Assembly (NCBI RefSeq): GCF_037975245.1
Contig: NC_092581.1
Coordinates: 1,254,501-1,314,500 of the forward strand
Source: Apostichopus japonicus
Taxonomy: Eukaryota; Echinodermata; Holothuroidea; Aspidochirotida; Stichopodidae
Length of the DNA stretch: 60,000 nucleotides
Direction of reading: 5' to 3'
Made by a program: the position numbers and the translations under genes. The notes under the pieces were generated by a model, which saw only the letters and a program-made list of their open reading frames with translations, was not told the DNA's origin and did no database searches. Below are positions 24,001 to 36,866 of this stretch, piece after piece; the first letter of the stretch is position 1, and each line of letters begins with the position of its first letter.

Positions 24001-27000
24001 ATGAAACACAAAAAAACGGATATTATCCGTTTAGAGTTCATTGTAAGAGAACAATGGAACCATTGTCTGTAATAACGAAGCAAATGGGGACCTACGAAGA
24101 AAATGGGGGCCCACGAAAATACCACAGAGTGTGTAAACTGCAGTTTACAATATACCTTTTTCCTTGCTTCTTTTAACTATAGAAGTGGGCCGTATATCAA
24201 TCGCACATTCCCATAACTTGCATAACAATTTATTGGGTGGTTCCATCAGCTGTTACAAAGTGCCTTGAAACTTTTTTATCCATAATATATCTTTATCTGA
24301 AACTTTGCAAGGCATGGGAAGTGTCATTTCCAGTAATCTAGGGCCACCTAGCCAATTTGCCCCATGTGTAGTATATTTGTTGTGTGTGATAATCTCATTC
24401 AAATTATGCTCATTTCGTGTCCAAAATATACACATTTGAAGTTTTGATTAAATCAGAAAAACGAAACTTATTAAAATGTGCGAACTATAACGTCGAGTGT
24501 TGCGCTCATCAAAATTTCTTATTTTAGCTCTTCATAACTTAACCCCTAATTACAAGCCCACATACATCTTTTGAATAGTGTGATGTTCCTCTTAACAAAG
24601 CAGAGAACATAATATTTCAAAACAATCGTGGATTTTGATAGAAGTTGCAGCTATTTTCATGATTTCTAATGCCTATTGGAATGATTAAGACAATTTGTTC
24701 GTAGGTAATGTATTATCGCATAATTTAGCTTGTACATACTTTTTCTTTGTTATGAATAGATTAGCTTAAATAAATTATAAGTTTCTCACCCCCAGCTCTT
24801 TATTCCTCCCTTCTTATTCCCCACCTCAAAATACATGCCACTTTCGACTGAATCAAGGAAAAATAACTGATATGGATGGAATGTTTATAAAAAAAAATAA
24901 TAGTAGGCCACATAAGGTTTTGTCATAAAGTTTTGTAAGTTATCCTACGGTCGCTCATAAAATGAAAAAAAGGTTCGCTCACGCTAAAAAAAAAATTCCC
25001 TCGGGTAGCTGGCAAAAGTTTTATTCTATATACATATATAAATGCGGTAAAAGAAAATTTCTCGATACCCTTCAATAAATGTAAATATGTTTTATCACCG
25101 TATGGGGACATCTGATAGTACACTGGCTCGCTGCTAAAATACTTTCTCCTCGGGAAGAGTTGTGGTTATTCCCCCATTTTACTTAGAAACTCATGGTTAA
25201 AGGAATGTTCAGGTGATTAAATTTGATTGCTTAAAATTAAAAAAATTACTGACGTCAAATTCACACCCCCATAGTATTTTGTGTGCAAGAGAAGAACACG
25301 CAAAAAAAAACATTTTAATTCGTAATTTGGTAAAATAAAAAATTGTGAATAGCTCTGCCAATACAGAGTAACTGTTGTCTTCATGACAATTGAACTGAAA
25401 ATATGAGTTTGTTTTTCTTATTATAATATTTAAGTTATTTATCAACAGAAGAAAATACTACATTTCTACAAACAAACAAAAGTTGCATTTTGATAAAATA
25501 AAAAAAAATAAAAAATAATCGAATATTGAAAGCTGAAGCATAACTGTTAATTATTAAATTTTCAAAGATAAATCAAGAAGAGGATAACGACACGAAATTA
25601 AATCCATTTGAAGAAATATGCCGTGATGGCATCATAGATCAACCACTGAGTTCCATTACCTGGAGCAAGGGAGTGCTTAGCGAGTCATAAATATAGTTTA
25701 CATTTCAATCCACCATATCCCGATTTAGGTACAATATATTGAGATTGTGTCTTCAACTAAAAACTAAGGTATATTTTGTTATTCAAGATAAGTGTTTATA
25801 TTGTTAGCCTGCAATGGAATATGCCTTTAAATTAGGTAAACAGCGACGTGTTAGTGATATGATTATATGCCTCAACGATATTTAAGTCCTTCAATTGAAC
25901 TATATATGGATTAGTTAGTGCTTCCCAACTGTTGATTGACAGGTTTTATAAGATGTATCATGAGTGTTTCGAAAAAGTGAAAAGAAAAAGGAAAACGGAT
26001 GTGCAGCTTAAATTATTCATCAGGCCATAGCCTTATACTATATACATACCAATTTATAGATTAATGGAAGCACTTTACAAATACGTCTTCTGTATCATAT
26101 TTGAAACGTTTAAGAATGGTTCTTGTAACTTACAAAGAACCAAATATTTATGGACGTTTAAAATCAGCTCAGAACGACCACCCCGTGTAAGACAATTGGA
26201 AATTTCGGTTTCAGAATAACTACGGCTCGTATATCTACTATTTGGCCAAATTTAGATCCTGTAACGTTTTATTATAGTAAAGAATACGACAAATGGTATT
26301 GTCTAGTATCTGTAAGCTGGTTTGGTTACAGTTGGGGTCCTACATGAGGAACAAAATCCTTATTTTTAAAGGGCATCCCTTCCTTTAGATGTCTAATCCA
26401 TGCCTGGTTGTTAGGGTAAATGCTTCCATAGTTGTTGAAACTATATAACCGTATGAACAGGGAGTTGTTCCATAACAACTCCCCGGTATGAATATGATAG
26501 TAATGAGTCACAATGACGGTGGATATACTGATTTTCTTTCTTTTGAACTAAAATTTTACATAAGTTTTGCATAATTAAACAAGAGAAACTTACGGTTTTG
26601 CTTGGTTCAAGCCCTAGACAGAAAAATTGCCTGGTAGTGAAAGACCTGTTCGAGCCGTGCAAGGCACGGTTCCTGCAGGTAATGGCTATACGGTAGTCAG
26701 TGCTCGTGCCGAATTCCGATACTCTGTTAACAATACATCATTACGTAATGCTTAAAGATGCACAAAACCATGGCTAAATAATTAGCATCCAATTAACTCG
26801 ATACGCAAAGCAATCAATACAATACTTTAGGGGGTTTTCCTTAATCGTGTTGTGACAGAAACACACCATGCTTTCAGAGCTATAGACATACATTTCGGGG
26901 TGTTTATATGAACAAAGGCACGTTTTCCTTTCGTATAAAACCTTTAAAAGAACAAAAAGTTCCTATAGATGTTTGCGATAGTAGATATATGGACATTAGG

Positions 27001-28020
27001 TTGTGAAGTTTAGCTTCCTTTTTTTTTACCTGTTTTTTACCTGTTACCTGTTTCAATTTATACATACACACTGAGAGGGGCTTTAACCTTTCCGAATCTA
27101 ATAGTACATGTAAAATATTGAAAAGCATGGAAAAACACGAGAATTCTCGAAAAACGTACCCACTTAACAGCCAGTGTGATATGTAACTGTTTAAATCTCG
27201 GCTTTATAATTTAATTGGCATCCAAATGGCGTTTTGCAGTAACCACAAAACTCTCAATAAATGGCTCTGTTCAATTTGCAAGATGAGATTCATCGAATCT
27301 TATCATCTACTCCTCCTCTCCCCACCCCTCCCCCACCACTCCCCTCCCGCCCTTCCCCGTTTAACTATGAATTTATCAAAATTATACAATATTTAACCAA
27401 ACTATAAAAATATTTTAACAAAGAAAGAAACCCATAACTAACTTGATATTTACTGTACATAACTGGACATCGGTATGATATAATAAAGAACAAATTCTTC
27501 ATCACTAGTTTAGTTTAGGATAGTTTAATTTCATTCAATGTTCTTATGAAACGTTATATCTACATGGCAATCTATAAATTTATGTACGGATGTACTTCAG
27601 CTCGCCGTGTGTCTGCTGGTTCACCGTACAACATGCGTTGTTTTCTATGAGTTGGTAACAAATTCCTGCTTTTCTCAATTTAATATATAAGCACTCCTCT
27701 AGGGGGCCACAGGAAGCGCATAAAAATACGCAAAAATGTATTCTCTCTCTAAGTTGTCAATGATCTTGTTTGACATTGAGTGATCTTTAAAATTACCATG
27801 GTAACCAACTACGTGAAGAGAAATGCATCGAACGGATCTAATGAATTTCAACTTTTTTTATTATTAAAGATTTAACCCGACACAGCAAAGAATTGGTTAA
27901 TGTCGTACAAACTTAACGCAAACACATAAAGCTTACTCTCTTTATGGAGTATTTGTGAGGGAATTTGTGTTATATTTCCATCTTCACCAGTGTGATTTTG
28001 GTGGTCTAAAGTAACACATA
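21061..28020. other. Intergenic region, part 1
   Basis: Includes likely upstream sequence of the RXFP-like gene. Seen: a GC/CA alternating purine-pyrimidine run (21,302-21,320), short hairpins at 22,820-22,867 and 26,461-26,482, and a MITE fragment at 24.3 kb. No coding gene was recognised on either strand. Confidence 0.6.
24298..24346 (-). repeat. Fragment of the 41.8-kb MITE family
   Basis: Contains CAAGGCATGGGAAGTGTCAT and TTCCAGTAATCTAGGG, aligning over about 48 bp to the inverse of 41,950-42,001. Ends were not recognised, so this is only a diverged internal piece. Confidence 0.5.
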
Positions 28021-28955
28021 AAGTGTGCTTTTTTATGTGATCCGCCCAGCGGAATCCAAAACGTCACCTGGTCACAGCACAAAGGGCACTAAAAACCAAA
28101 CCCTATACCTGCACAGTAACTAAACTATCAGCAACAAAAAATATACCCCACACACCCCAACCTGAAACACCCCAACCCCCCCCCCCCAAAAGAAAACCCC
28201 GAACCAAACACGAAACCTCTACAAAAGTACAAACGGTCGGCCCGCACACAGGTCCACCAAAAAAAAAATCGCGTGTCGTCTAACTTATGTGGTGACGTCA
28301 TTGACTGTGTGTGTGTTGTTAAACGCGATCATATCAGAAAGAATTCAATTAAGTATTGCAAGGAACACACTTTAACCAATTTTTGTTTTAAATAAAACTG
28401 GAAATATTATTTTAGTAACGATATCGATAATGTGTCAGGATGTGGGTTGAAACAATGGAGTTTTGTCAACTTCAGTCATATCGCTTTAAAGTGTGCTTTT
28501 TTATGTGATCCGCCCAGCGGAATCCAAAACGTCACCTGGTCACAGCACAAAGGGCACTAAAAACCAAACCCTATACCTGCACAGTAACTAAACTATCAGC
28601 AACAAAAAATATACCCCACACACCCCAACCTGAAACACCCCAACCCCCCCCCCCAAAAGAAAACCCCGAACCAAACACGAAACCTCTACAAAAGTACAAA
28701 CGGTCGGCCCGCACACAGGTCCACCAAAAAAAAAATCGCGTGTCGTCTAACTTATGTGGTGACGTCATTGACTGTGTGTGTTGTGAAACGCGATCATATC
28801 AGAAAGAATTCAATTAAGTATTGCAAGGAACACACTATAACCAATTTTTGTTTTAAATAACACTGGAAATATTATTTTAGTAACGGTATCGATAATGTGT
28901 CAGGATGTGGGTTGAAACAATGGAGCTTTGTCAACTTCAGTCATATCGCTTTAAA
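28021..28955. repeat. Recent tandem duplication, unit about 468 bp
   Basis: Copy 1 is 28021-28488 and copy 2 is 28489-28955. The copies differ by a few substitutions (for example CACTTTAACC/CACTATAACC and GGAGTTTTG/GGAGCTTTG) and by C-run and TG-run length. No coding potential was recognised. Each copy contains TGACGTCA and ends CTTCAGTCATATCGCTTTAA, and a similar end occurs near 12,325. Confidence 0.95.
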
Positions 28956-30140
28956 TTCACCACGTGACATTGATTAACTATATACAATTCCGGTAACCTT
29001 CGTTTACACGATAAAACCTTCTGCAGTGGCTTTCTTACCTTTTCGATTTTTTTTTCATATATAGATTAGAAATATGTTACAATTCGTCTGAAATGATTCA
29101 AATTTCATTGGTCTTTTGTTTCTTTATTTATCTTTATTTTTTAGTTAGATCTATATAGCTGGGTAGTCGATAATTATTTCTACATGCTGACTTTTTCCAG
29201 AGGTCACTTGGGAATTTTTTTTTTCATTTCTGAGAATGATAATTTTCTCGAGTAAGTTTTAAACTGACGTATAATTCCTACACTGACATTACAGCATATA
29301 ATTATGTTTAAAAGTCAGCTATAAAATAGCACACCTGGAATTGTCTGCCTTTAATATAGCGTTACACATGTTCATAAAGATATTTGTTCTTTTTCAAAAT
29401 CTTGATCCATAAAGAATAGGCTAATTCCCAAATTGTTAATTTGAAGAAAAGAAAACTAATCAGTTGACCAGAAATTTAAATAAGAGATCAGATAATATCT
29501 CATTGTTTCGCGCAATTGTAAACCAAATTTTTCAATATGTTTCTGTTTAAAAAAAAATAGTAATGTAAACTACTAATATATTCTTTTCTACTTAAAGTGA
29601 GATTACATTTTGATTAAGATTCGAAACGGAAAGTGTTTAAAAAAAAGGATGAAATCACTTAAAACTTAAACAAGAAATCAGCAGTGTAGAGTGAGGGCGG
29701 TGGGGGGGGGGGGGACGAATCCAACATGCACAAAAATATAATGTTGGCGTTTAATCATTCTGTATATTCGTAAATATTATCCATGTATACCCCTTCTCTA
29801 TAAAAAGATGTTGAATAAGTATACAATGGATGTATGAATCAAACCTTTCTTTGCTATAACTAATATATATATATGACTTTAACGAACGCAAACACAACTT
29901 TTCAAAAAAAATCCCTCGGTATAGGAGCCTCAAGCCCATATATGTAAATTGAATAAATTCTACTCACTTTACGGAAGTAGGCAAGCGATGGTGAGTAGAG
30001 AAGTGCGTTTAATGTTGACAAATAATACAGAAACAGGAAACAGACAACTATATGGACAAATTGATTTGCTCAAATATGAATTTTAAATTTTATCTTGCGG
30101 TGTTAGTATTTATGTTTTCAATAAGACGATCTCAACAGAT

Positions 30141-30284
<144 letters not shown>

Positions 30285-31067
30285 ATTCAGTTGTTCACTT
30301 CCGGCTGCAAGAGTGCTCAATACATAGAATACATTAATTATATAGTTGTCTGATGTTATATCGTTGTCTGATGATTGCCGCACAGTCGTTAAACTCGAGT
30401 AACAACATGCTGTAGGTTACCAAACACGTATATATATATATATACTATATCATATATAAAGTAATATACCTTCACAACCCAAAGAAGCATTCGGTACTTT
30501 AATCAAATTTCCAATAACCAAATGATACTTTCTTACAGAATTATGTCTAGAAGATTCTCATGTTGTCAATAAAAACAACATAAAATATTAAAAACCTCGG
30601 AAATGAGGTCTGAAATGTACACAGATAATTACTTAGATAACTGATGTTGGTATCACACGTCACCTCGTTGTATAATAGCGTCTGAACTTTGTATGGATTT
30701 TTGTTCATGCATGTATAGCTCGTACCAGTGACAAGAAGAGTATTAAGTACATTATATAGTTAACAATAAAGTATGGATGAAATGAGAATTTGAGAATTTC
30801 TAGAAGAACACTAGAAAAATACATTTCCAAGAAGAGTGAAATATAAAATTTCAAATATGAGTACGAGTCTCCATAAATGTATGTTTTCCTAAAGTCCGAC
30901 TGATTGATAACTCTGTTTATAGCCAAATCTGTCTTTGCTCTGTTCCACTTCATGAATTTGCAAAACAAAGAAATATGTGGATATGCTAAGTTTCCGGGGT
31001 TACACCACCCCCTCCCCCCCCCCCCTTCGCTTCCCTGGACCTCGAACGGGATGTAAATCTGTATTGT

Positions 31068-31312
31068 GGAGTGTTAGCTCAGTGGTTACCGCCGGTGCCT
31101 TTCAATCATAAGGTTCCCGGTTCGAGTCACTCCAAAACTAAGGTATGTCGTCCAGTTACAGAGTTGTTGACAATTAACAATTCATAATCATGGACGTTAA
31201 CTATGAATCTAAGAGACTGACTTCGGTCAGCTTGCGGCTTTGATAAGCCAGTGATGGCTTCTTCACGAGTTCCTGCTTGCAGGAGGATCTAAAATAGATA
31301 CATACATACATA
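31068..31312 (+). mobile_element. tRNA-derived SINE, full-length looking (245 bp)
   Basis: A tRNA-like head (31068-31133) has GGAGTG pairing with CACTCC at its ends, a Pol III A box (TTAGCTCAGTGGTTA) and a B box (GGTTCGAGTC). A tRNA-unrelated body follows, with the short inverted sequences GGCTTTGATAAGCC and CCTGCTTGCAGG. It ends in a CATA microsatellite tail (about 31,297-31,312), the usual SINE layout. No target duplication is obvious. The head lacks a clean 7-base anticodon loop, so it is not a working tRNA gene. Confidence 0.8.
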
Positions 31313-34300
31313 ATGTTTGTCAGCGTTCAGTGTCCCCGCCCCAACAACTTACACACTCCGCAACAAATGAACTTCCATGTGACAACTCTCGCATGAGCTG
31401 ACGTTATAATATCATTTAAACTGCATAGCTCCCTTACGCTGGTGTGTTTTGTTTGTTTTTTCGTCATGTGAGAGATTTTGTGCTCTCTTTAACCGGATCG
31501 ATTTTGCACGCAGGAGATTATCGATCAAGCGTCTCATGTTATAAAACCTCCAAAGCGCTACACTGACTTCATATCCGAAGAATTAATAGTATCATCGAAA
31601 CACTTCACATTATCCTGAACTGAAAGACTTATCGCCGTGTTTGATTTTGTTATCGTGTTTATTGTTTGTTTCTGTGTGGATTTTTTTAGGGGGGTGCATA
31701 AAACTGAAAAGTCCGAAAATTATCAAATTGAAAATTCCGATTGAAAAATCTGGTAAATTAATGCATGAAATGTCAAATTCATAGGTTACCCACCCCCCCC
31801 CCCTATCTCCCGCGTTCTCCCCGACACCGGGTTAGTGTACAACTGATCTTGGAGTGTTCTTCCAGAATGTGTTCAACCATTCGTAAATAAAAAAAAATAA
31901 TCAATTTACCAGCGCGAAGAATATAAAATATTAAAGTTATAGTGACGTAACCAACACTGTGGAATCAAATACCGGTACGCAACCAGATGCGGTTTTACTT
32001 TCCAGGGTAGGGGAGGGGAGGGGCCGAGCATGATCTGACGGTTCACAGTGAAAATTTGTACCCATTTTCTCTTGCGGAAACATTTAAAAAATTAACATCT
32101 TACGACATAATGTGAAATGACATATCATGGTTGCTAAATGTGTACCTTTGATCAGCTATGTTGAAACATCCTATCACAAGTAGGCCGTGTGAACAAAGTC
32201 ACCAAGATAGATTATATTACAAGTATTCACTTACTGTATTTGTTCGGTATGCGATGAGGCCGCATCAATACGATTTTGACAATTTCCTAGCCGACCGCAG
32301 AAAATTTGCGATTCCCCATACGTGCTTTAAAGCGACGGTCCTCAACCTATGGGCAGCGACCCAATGTTTGGGTCTCAAAGGCTTTACCCCCTTCACATCA
32401 TTTGCCCGTCCCGTCACCAAAATACCACGTCGAGATTAAAGTTACCTTAAAAGGAATTTAATCATTACTTCGTAAAATCCTTCGCATTATGAACACAAAA
32501 TGATGGTTACATCCTCGAGGTATAATACTTCGTTCACTATAGTCTACATAGTCTGCTTTCACTGTGCAACTTATAAGTTAACCTAAGTTTATACCCGCCT
32601 ATTAAATGTGGTTATGGTTTTTGTCACTCATTAATTCAGCAACGAAAAGTTAAGGTTGCATATTTATACCGCCCAACAGATCAAGTTTCTTTCAACAATA
32701 AATTCACCGAAACAAAGCCCAAAAAATCGAACATAATCAGACATTCGATTTATTGTAGTTATCGATCGTGACGTAACGGATGACGAATGTTGTCTTTGTG
32801 AATTGAGTAATGAAAAGTGAAAAACAAAAACTATATTGGAGGTCGTCCTATCTGTTTTATCAATAGTGTGATCTTGCCACCGGTAAATAATATAACTATC
32901 CGGTGCCGAATGTCGAAATAATACATAAATGCATAATTCATATTTTCATCGAAGTCAATATACTTTGTTAAAAAATATATCCGAACACAATATTTTTTCC
33001 TTTCTTCTTTTCCTTTGTTTTCTATTCTTTTCGTTTTCCTTTTGTTTGCTTATTTTTTTAATTATTCATAAAATATGATTGTTTCAAGTATATGCCTAAC
33101 AAAAGGTGTCTGTTGTTAGGCTCCATGTTTGTTTATATTTTGATTCCCTTTTGCTCCTTTTTCTGAGAAAAGAAGTTGGAGAAGAAGAAGAAGAAGAATA
33201 TTTTGGTTTGCTCCATAGGCAATAACACTGTGTAGTATAATAAACATTAATGTTTCGTCGAAGCTCCCGTACCTTTTTGAAAAACTTATATTATGAAATT
33301 TCAGAAGTCGGTAGTATTGTTTTATAATTGTCATGATTATATACGTATGATATACGGTTTGGGCGTGATATTTGCAGGTTGCAGAAAAAATGTCGTTTCT
33401 GGTCAGTGGCGCTGAGAGGCAGGTCGGTCCCCAGGGGGCAAGTACCGGGCCTTTTTTTGCCTTCTACATTTTTCCATATGTACCATAAATTTACTGTATA
33501 TTTATGGAAATGAGAATCAATTAAATTTTTATTTTTCCCTTATATTTACCGGGCCCCTAATAGACCATGGGCTCAAAGCCTGCCTCATACTCCTATGCCC
33601 TCTCCTCAACCCCCCCCCTCCCCCCACATTTCCTTCGTCATTCTTGCTTCTGGTTTAAAGACCATAAATGTAGCCTCCAAAATGCTAGAAAGTCAAGTAA
33701 TTATCTCTATCCCTGAGGAACCCACGAACCATTATTACACTTTCTCTGGGCCATCCGGTTGTCTAATTTAACGCTGCTCTAAAGTTGTCTGGGAATCATT
33801 GAGATAGTCGGAGCCTCCAAGGGTGAAGTATTTAGAAAAAAAATATTTAGCAATTCCTCGAACGCTCAAAATGTTCAGGCAAAATATTCTAATAAACTTG
33901 AAGGTCAACAGAGAGGAATGTGCTTGCATAGACTTATATGACAACACAGTACTAGCATAGTACACTTTAAACTCTTAGAAATATGAATCCTCTTTATTTT
34001 GTTTGCTTTCTTCATGCGTTTTTTTATATTTTTTTATTTGTGTTTGCTGGGGAGGGGGAGAGGGTTGTTGAGGTTGGCGGTTCCTTTTTGAGAAATATAT
34101 ATATATTTTTAATTTATTATTCTTTTGTACTCCTTTAATTCATTTTTTGATATTCTGTAATATTTATTCATATTTTAATTAAAGATGAAAAAGTTATATT
34201 GATATGTCTAGCATTTTAATTTGACCTTGATGATCATAATATGGATTAATTCATCATGAAAATATTGAAATTGTGTAACAAAAAAAATGCTATTTTTTAT

Positions 34301-36517
34301 GACTTTTGAAACCAGACAAGATCAATGTTCCCACATCGATTTCTTCGAAGTGGCGTTGTCAAGAACGGCTATCAGGGCCACAGGAGTCAATTAATGTAGA
34401 CGAATGAAGGGAAACATTTGGAACATTAAGAGCAGAAACTCGACAAGAATCCACGAAGACGAGAGGAACGGAAGAGGGTAAAACTTAATATTAAACAGCA
34501 AGAGGTAAAACTTTATATTAAACAGCATCAGCAACGCTGAAAAGAAAGCATACCCATTCTCCCTCACTATGACACAAGGTTTTAATATTTCTCTCCTCGA
34601 ACCAAGTCATAACATATCCGGGAATTATTACTTGCTGAAAATTATAGCAAACAAATATATATCTCATGGCTATTTTACTTTTCTAGTGTCCAAAATGAGA
34701 AAACCATGATAAGAGAGGCGAAACATATATTTACGTACTTTATCTGAACAGAAGATGCAGTGCCTGACTAGTTTGGAAGTGATATACAGGTCCCCCTCCC
34801 TCTCCCCACCCTCTCCCTACCCTCCCATTATTGACAGGGGAGACGAAAGCAAGGTCGGGCCACCTGGTCAATTATATTCACCGAGACCCCTCTTTGCACT
34901 TTTTATATAGCCCATCTTTTACCAGCCAATCATATTTTCCCCGCCCCTAAATTGACCGCGGGCCCTGGGATCTCACCCGCCCCCTACCCCCCCCCCCCAC
35001 TCACGTCCCCTCTCGCCAGGCCTAATTATTGGACAGAAGAAGGGAAGGAATTTACATACTAGCAAGTGCTGCCTGCAGAGGTGTAGTATAGACGGTTCAG
35101 ACAGTTCTTTGAACCACCAGTCCCAATTTCCAAGCCCGCCCTCCCCCTTCCCACCCAGGCTTGGTTCTGAAATTTTGAGCCAACAGATCAAAACTGGCAA
35201 TCATGTTTTCTCATCAATAATTTAATGAGTACAAACATGACTATGGCTTAGTATGTCTGATTTGGTTGTGGTAGACACATTAATTGTCCAATTCAATACC
35301 AGACCTGTTGTGGTGTCTGTTCTCTAATGATTGTAGCATTTGTGAATTTGCTTCAAGTTCAGTTTAGATGAAATAAGGGTGGAACAGCCAGCTCTCACTC
35401 TCTAACCAGGGGGGGGGGGGCTGAAACCCTAACTACGCCTCTGAGAGTTTGCATATTACTTTCACGATTTCAAATGAAGATTTCAGAGTTGACATTTACG
35501 TCTAACCTGAACCAGTTTTATTTGTTCGAAACAAGCGCAAAATTAAAAACAAATCAACTCAAAACTTGTCATATTTGGCGACAAATCATTGAAATACATG
35601 GGTTCATTACCATGTTTGCATGAAACTTAATATGTAGCGGAAATGTCCCTCCGGTTCATTTTAAGAATATGTAATGTAGGTGAGATATTGCGACCAGTGT
35701 TTTCGGTTTTAGCCCAAAGGACTGAATCGGAGGGGTGAAATCTAACATTACTGGGAGGTGAGAAAGCATGCTCGTTTATATGGACTTATATAATAATAAT
35801 AATACTATAACTAATAACTGTATATATATCAATATGCCGTTAATAGCTTTATGAAAACCCCCTTTGCGAATCACCATTTAACTTACACCTTTTCATTTTG
35901 ATCTTAATGCGAAAAAAGCGAAGACTTATGTTGGAATTTGCTATGTTCTTTTTCGCCCTATAGAACAGAACTTGTTTTCATAGATTTTTAATTTCTCGTT
36001 TTTAGGACATGTTCTGAAAGTGTATCTTTCATGATCGTAAACATTACATACCTTAATTACTTACAATTAAACTTACACATTACATTAAATTGCTTCTAAA
36101 TCCAGTAAACTATACCAGAAGCTCTGTATTAATATTAATTAGTTAATTAGTTACAGTGGAACATATTATTTTCTTCAATCTTAAATCAATAGCCATGATG
36201 AAAGAACAAAATGGGAAATGGAATTTTCAATGACGCTTTCGTTCTTTTCGTCACATATTTTTCTTTCTTTAAATCTATAGTTTTTTTATAATTTTATTTT
36301 GTTCGACAATTTTGTCCATTGTACTTTTTTCTCGAGCAGACCTTGAAATAATTACTTCTTCACCTTCACGCATTAAAATTCTACTTTTCATGTCTTATTT
36401 CTATAAAAATGGATCCACACAAGAAAAGGTGAAAACATTTAAAACACACAAAAAACTAAACCGCTTTATATATCATGTTACAGAAAATTAGAATGTGATT
36501 TTCACAACTTAAAATGA

Positions 36518-36866
36518 ATAATTATGTTGGATCTTTAAAAACGTATTTTTTTCCGGTGACTAAAATTTGTAACTCTGCACCCCACAACTGTTCCTCCTTC
36601 TCTACTTGTTCAGTTTCGTAATTGACAATTTTGATCCACCGATGAATTTAAAAGTCGTTTCGTAAATTATTTTTGCTCGAAACACAAATAAGGAATAATT
36701 ATGTCGGATCTTCAAAACGTTTTTTTTTCGGTGACTCAAATTGTAATTCTGCACCCCAAACTGTTCCTCCTTCTCTACCTGTTCAGTTCCGTAATTGACA
36801 ATTTTGAACCACCGATAAAATTAAAAGCTGTTTCGTAAATTATTTTTGTCGGACACAAAAACTGTT
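36518..36866. repeat. Tandem duplication, unit about 177 bp
   Basis: Two copies starting AATAATTATGT(T/C)GGATCTT. Both contain CTGCACCCCA, CTGTTCCTCCTTCTCTAC and GTAATTGACAATTTTGA, with scattered substitutions and small indels. Intergenic; no gene recognised. Confidence 0.9.

Noticed and set aside
31068-31133. Functional tRNA gene
   Set aside because: A and B boxes are present, but the anticodon arm has an 8-base loop and the T arm overlaps the acceptor strand; body and tail show it is a SINE.
32158-32439. 93-codon plus-strand frame (MLKHPITSRPCEQ...)
   Set aside because: No recognisable domain, no flanking splice pattern, and it overlaps a possible hAT end.
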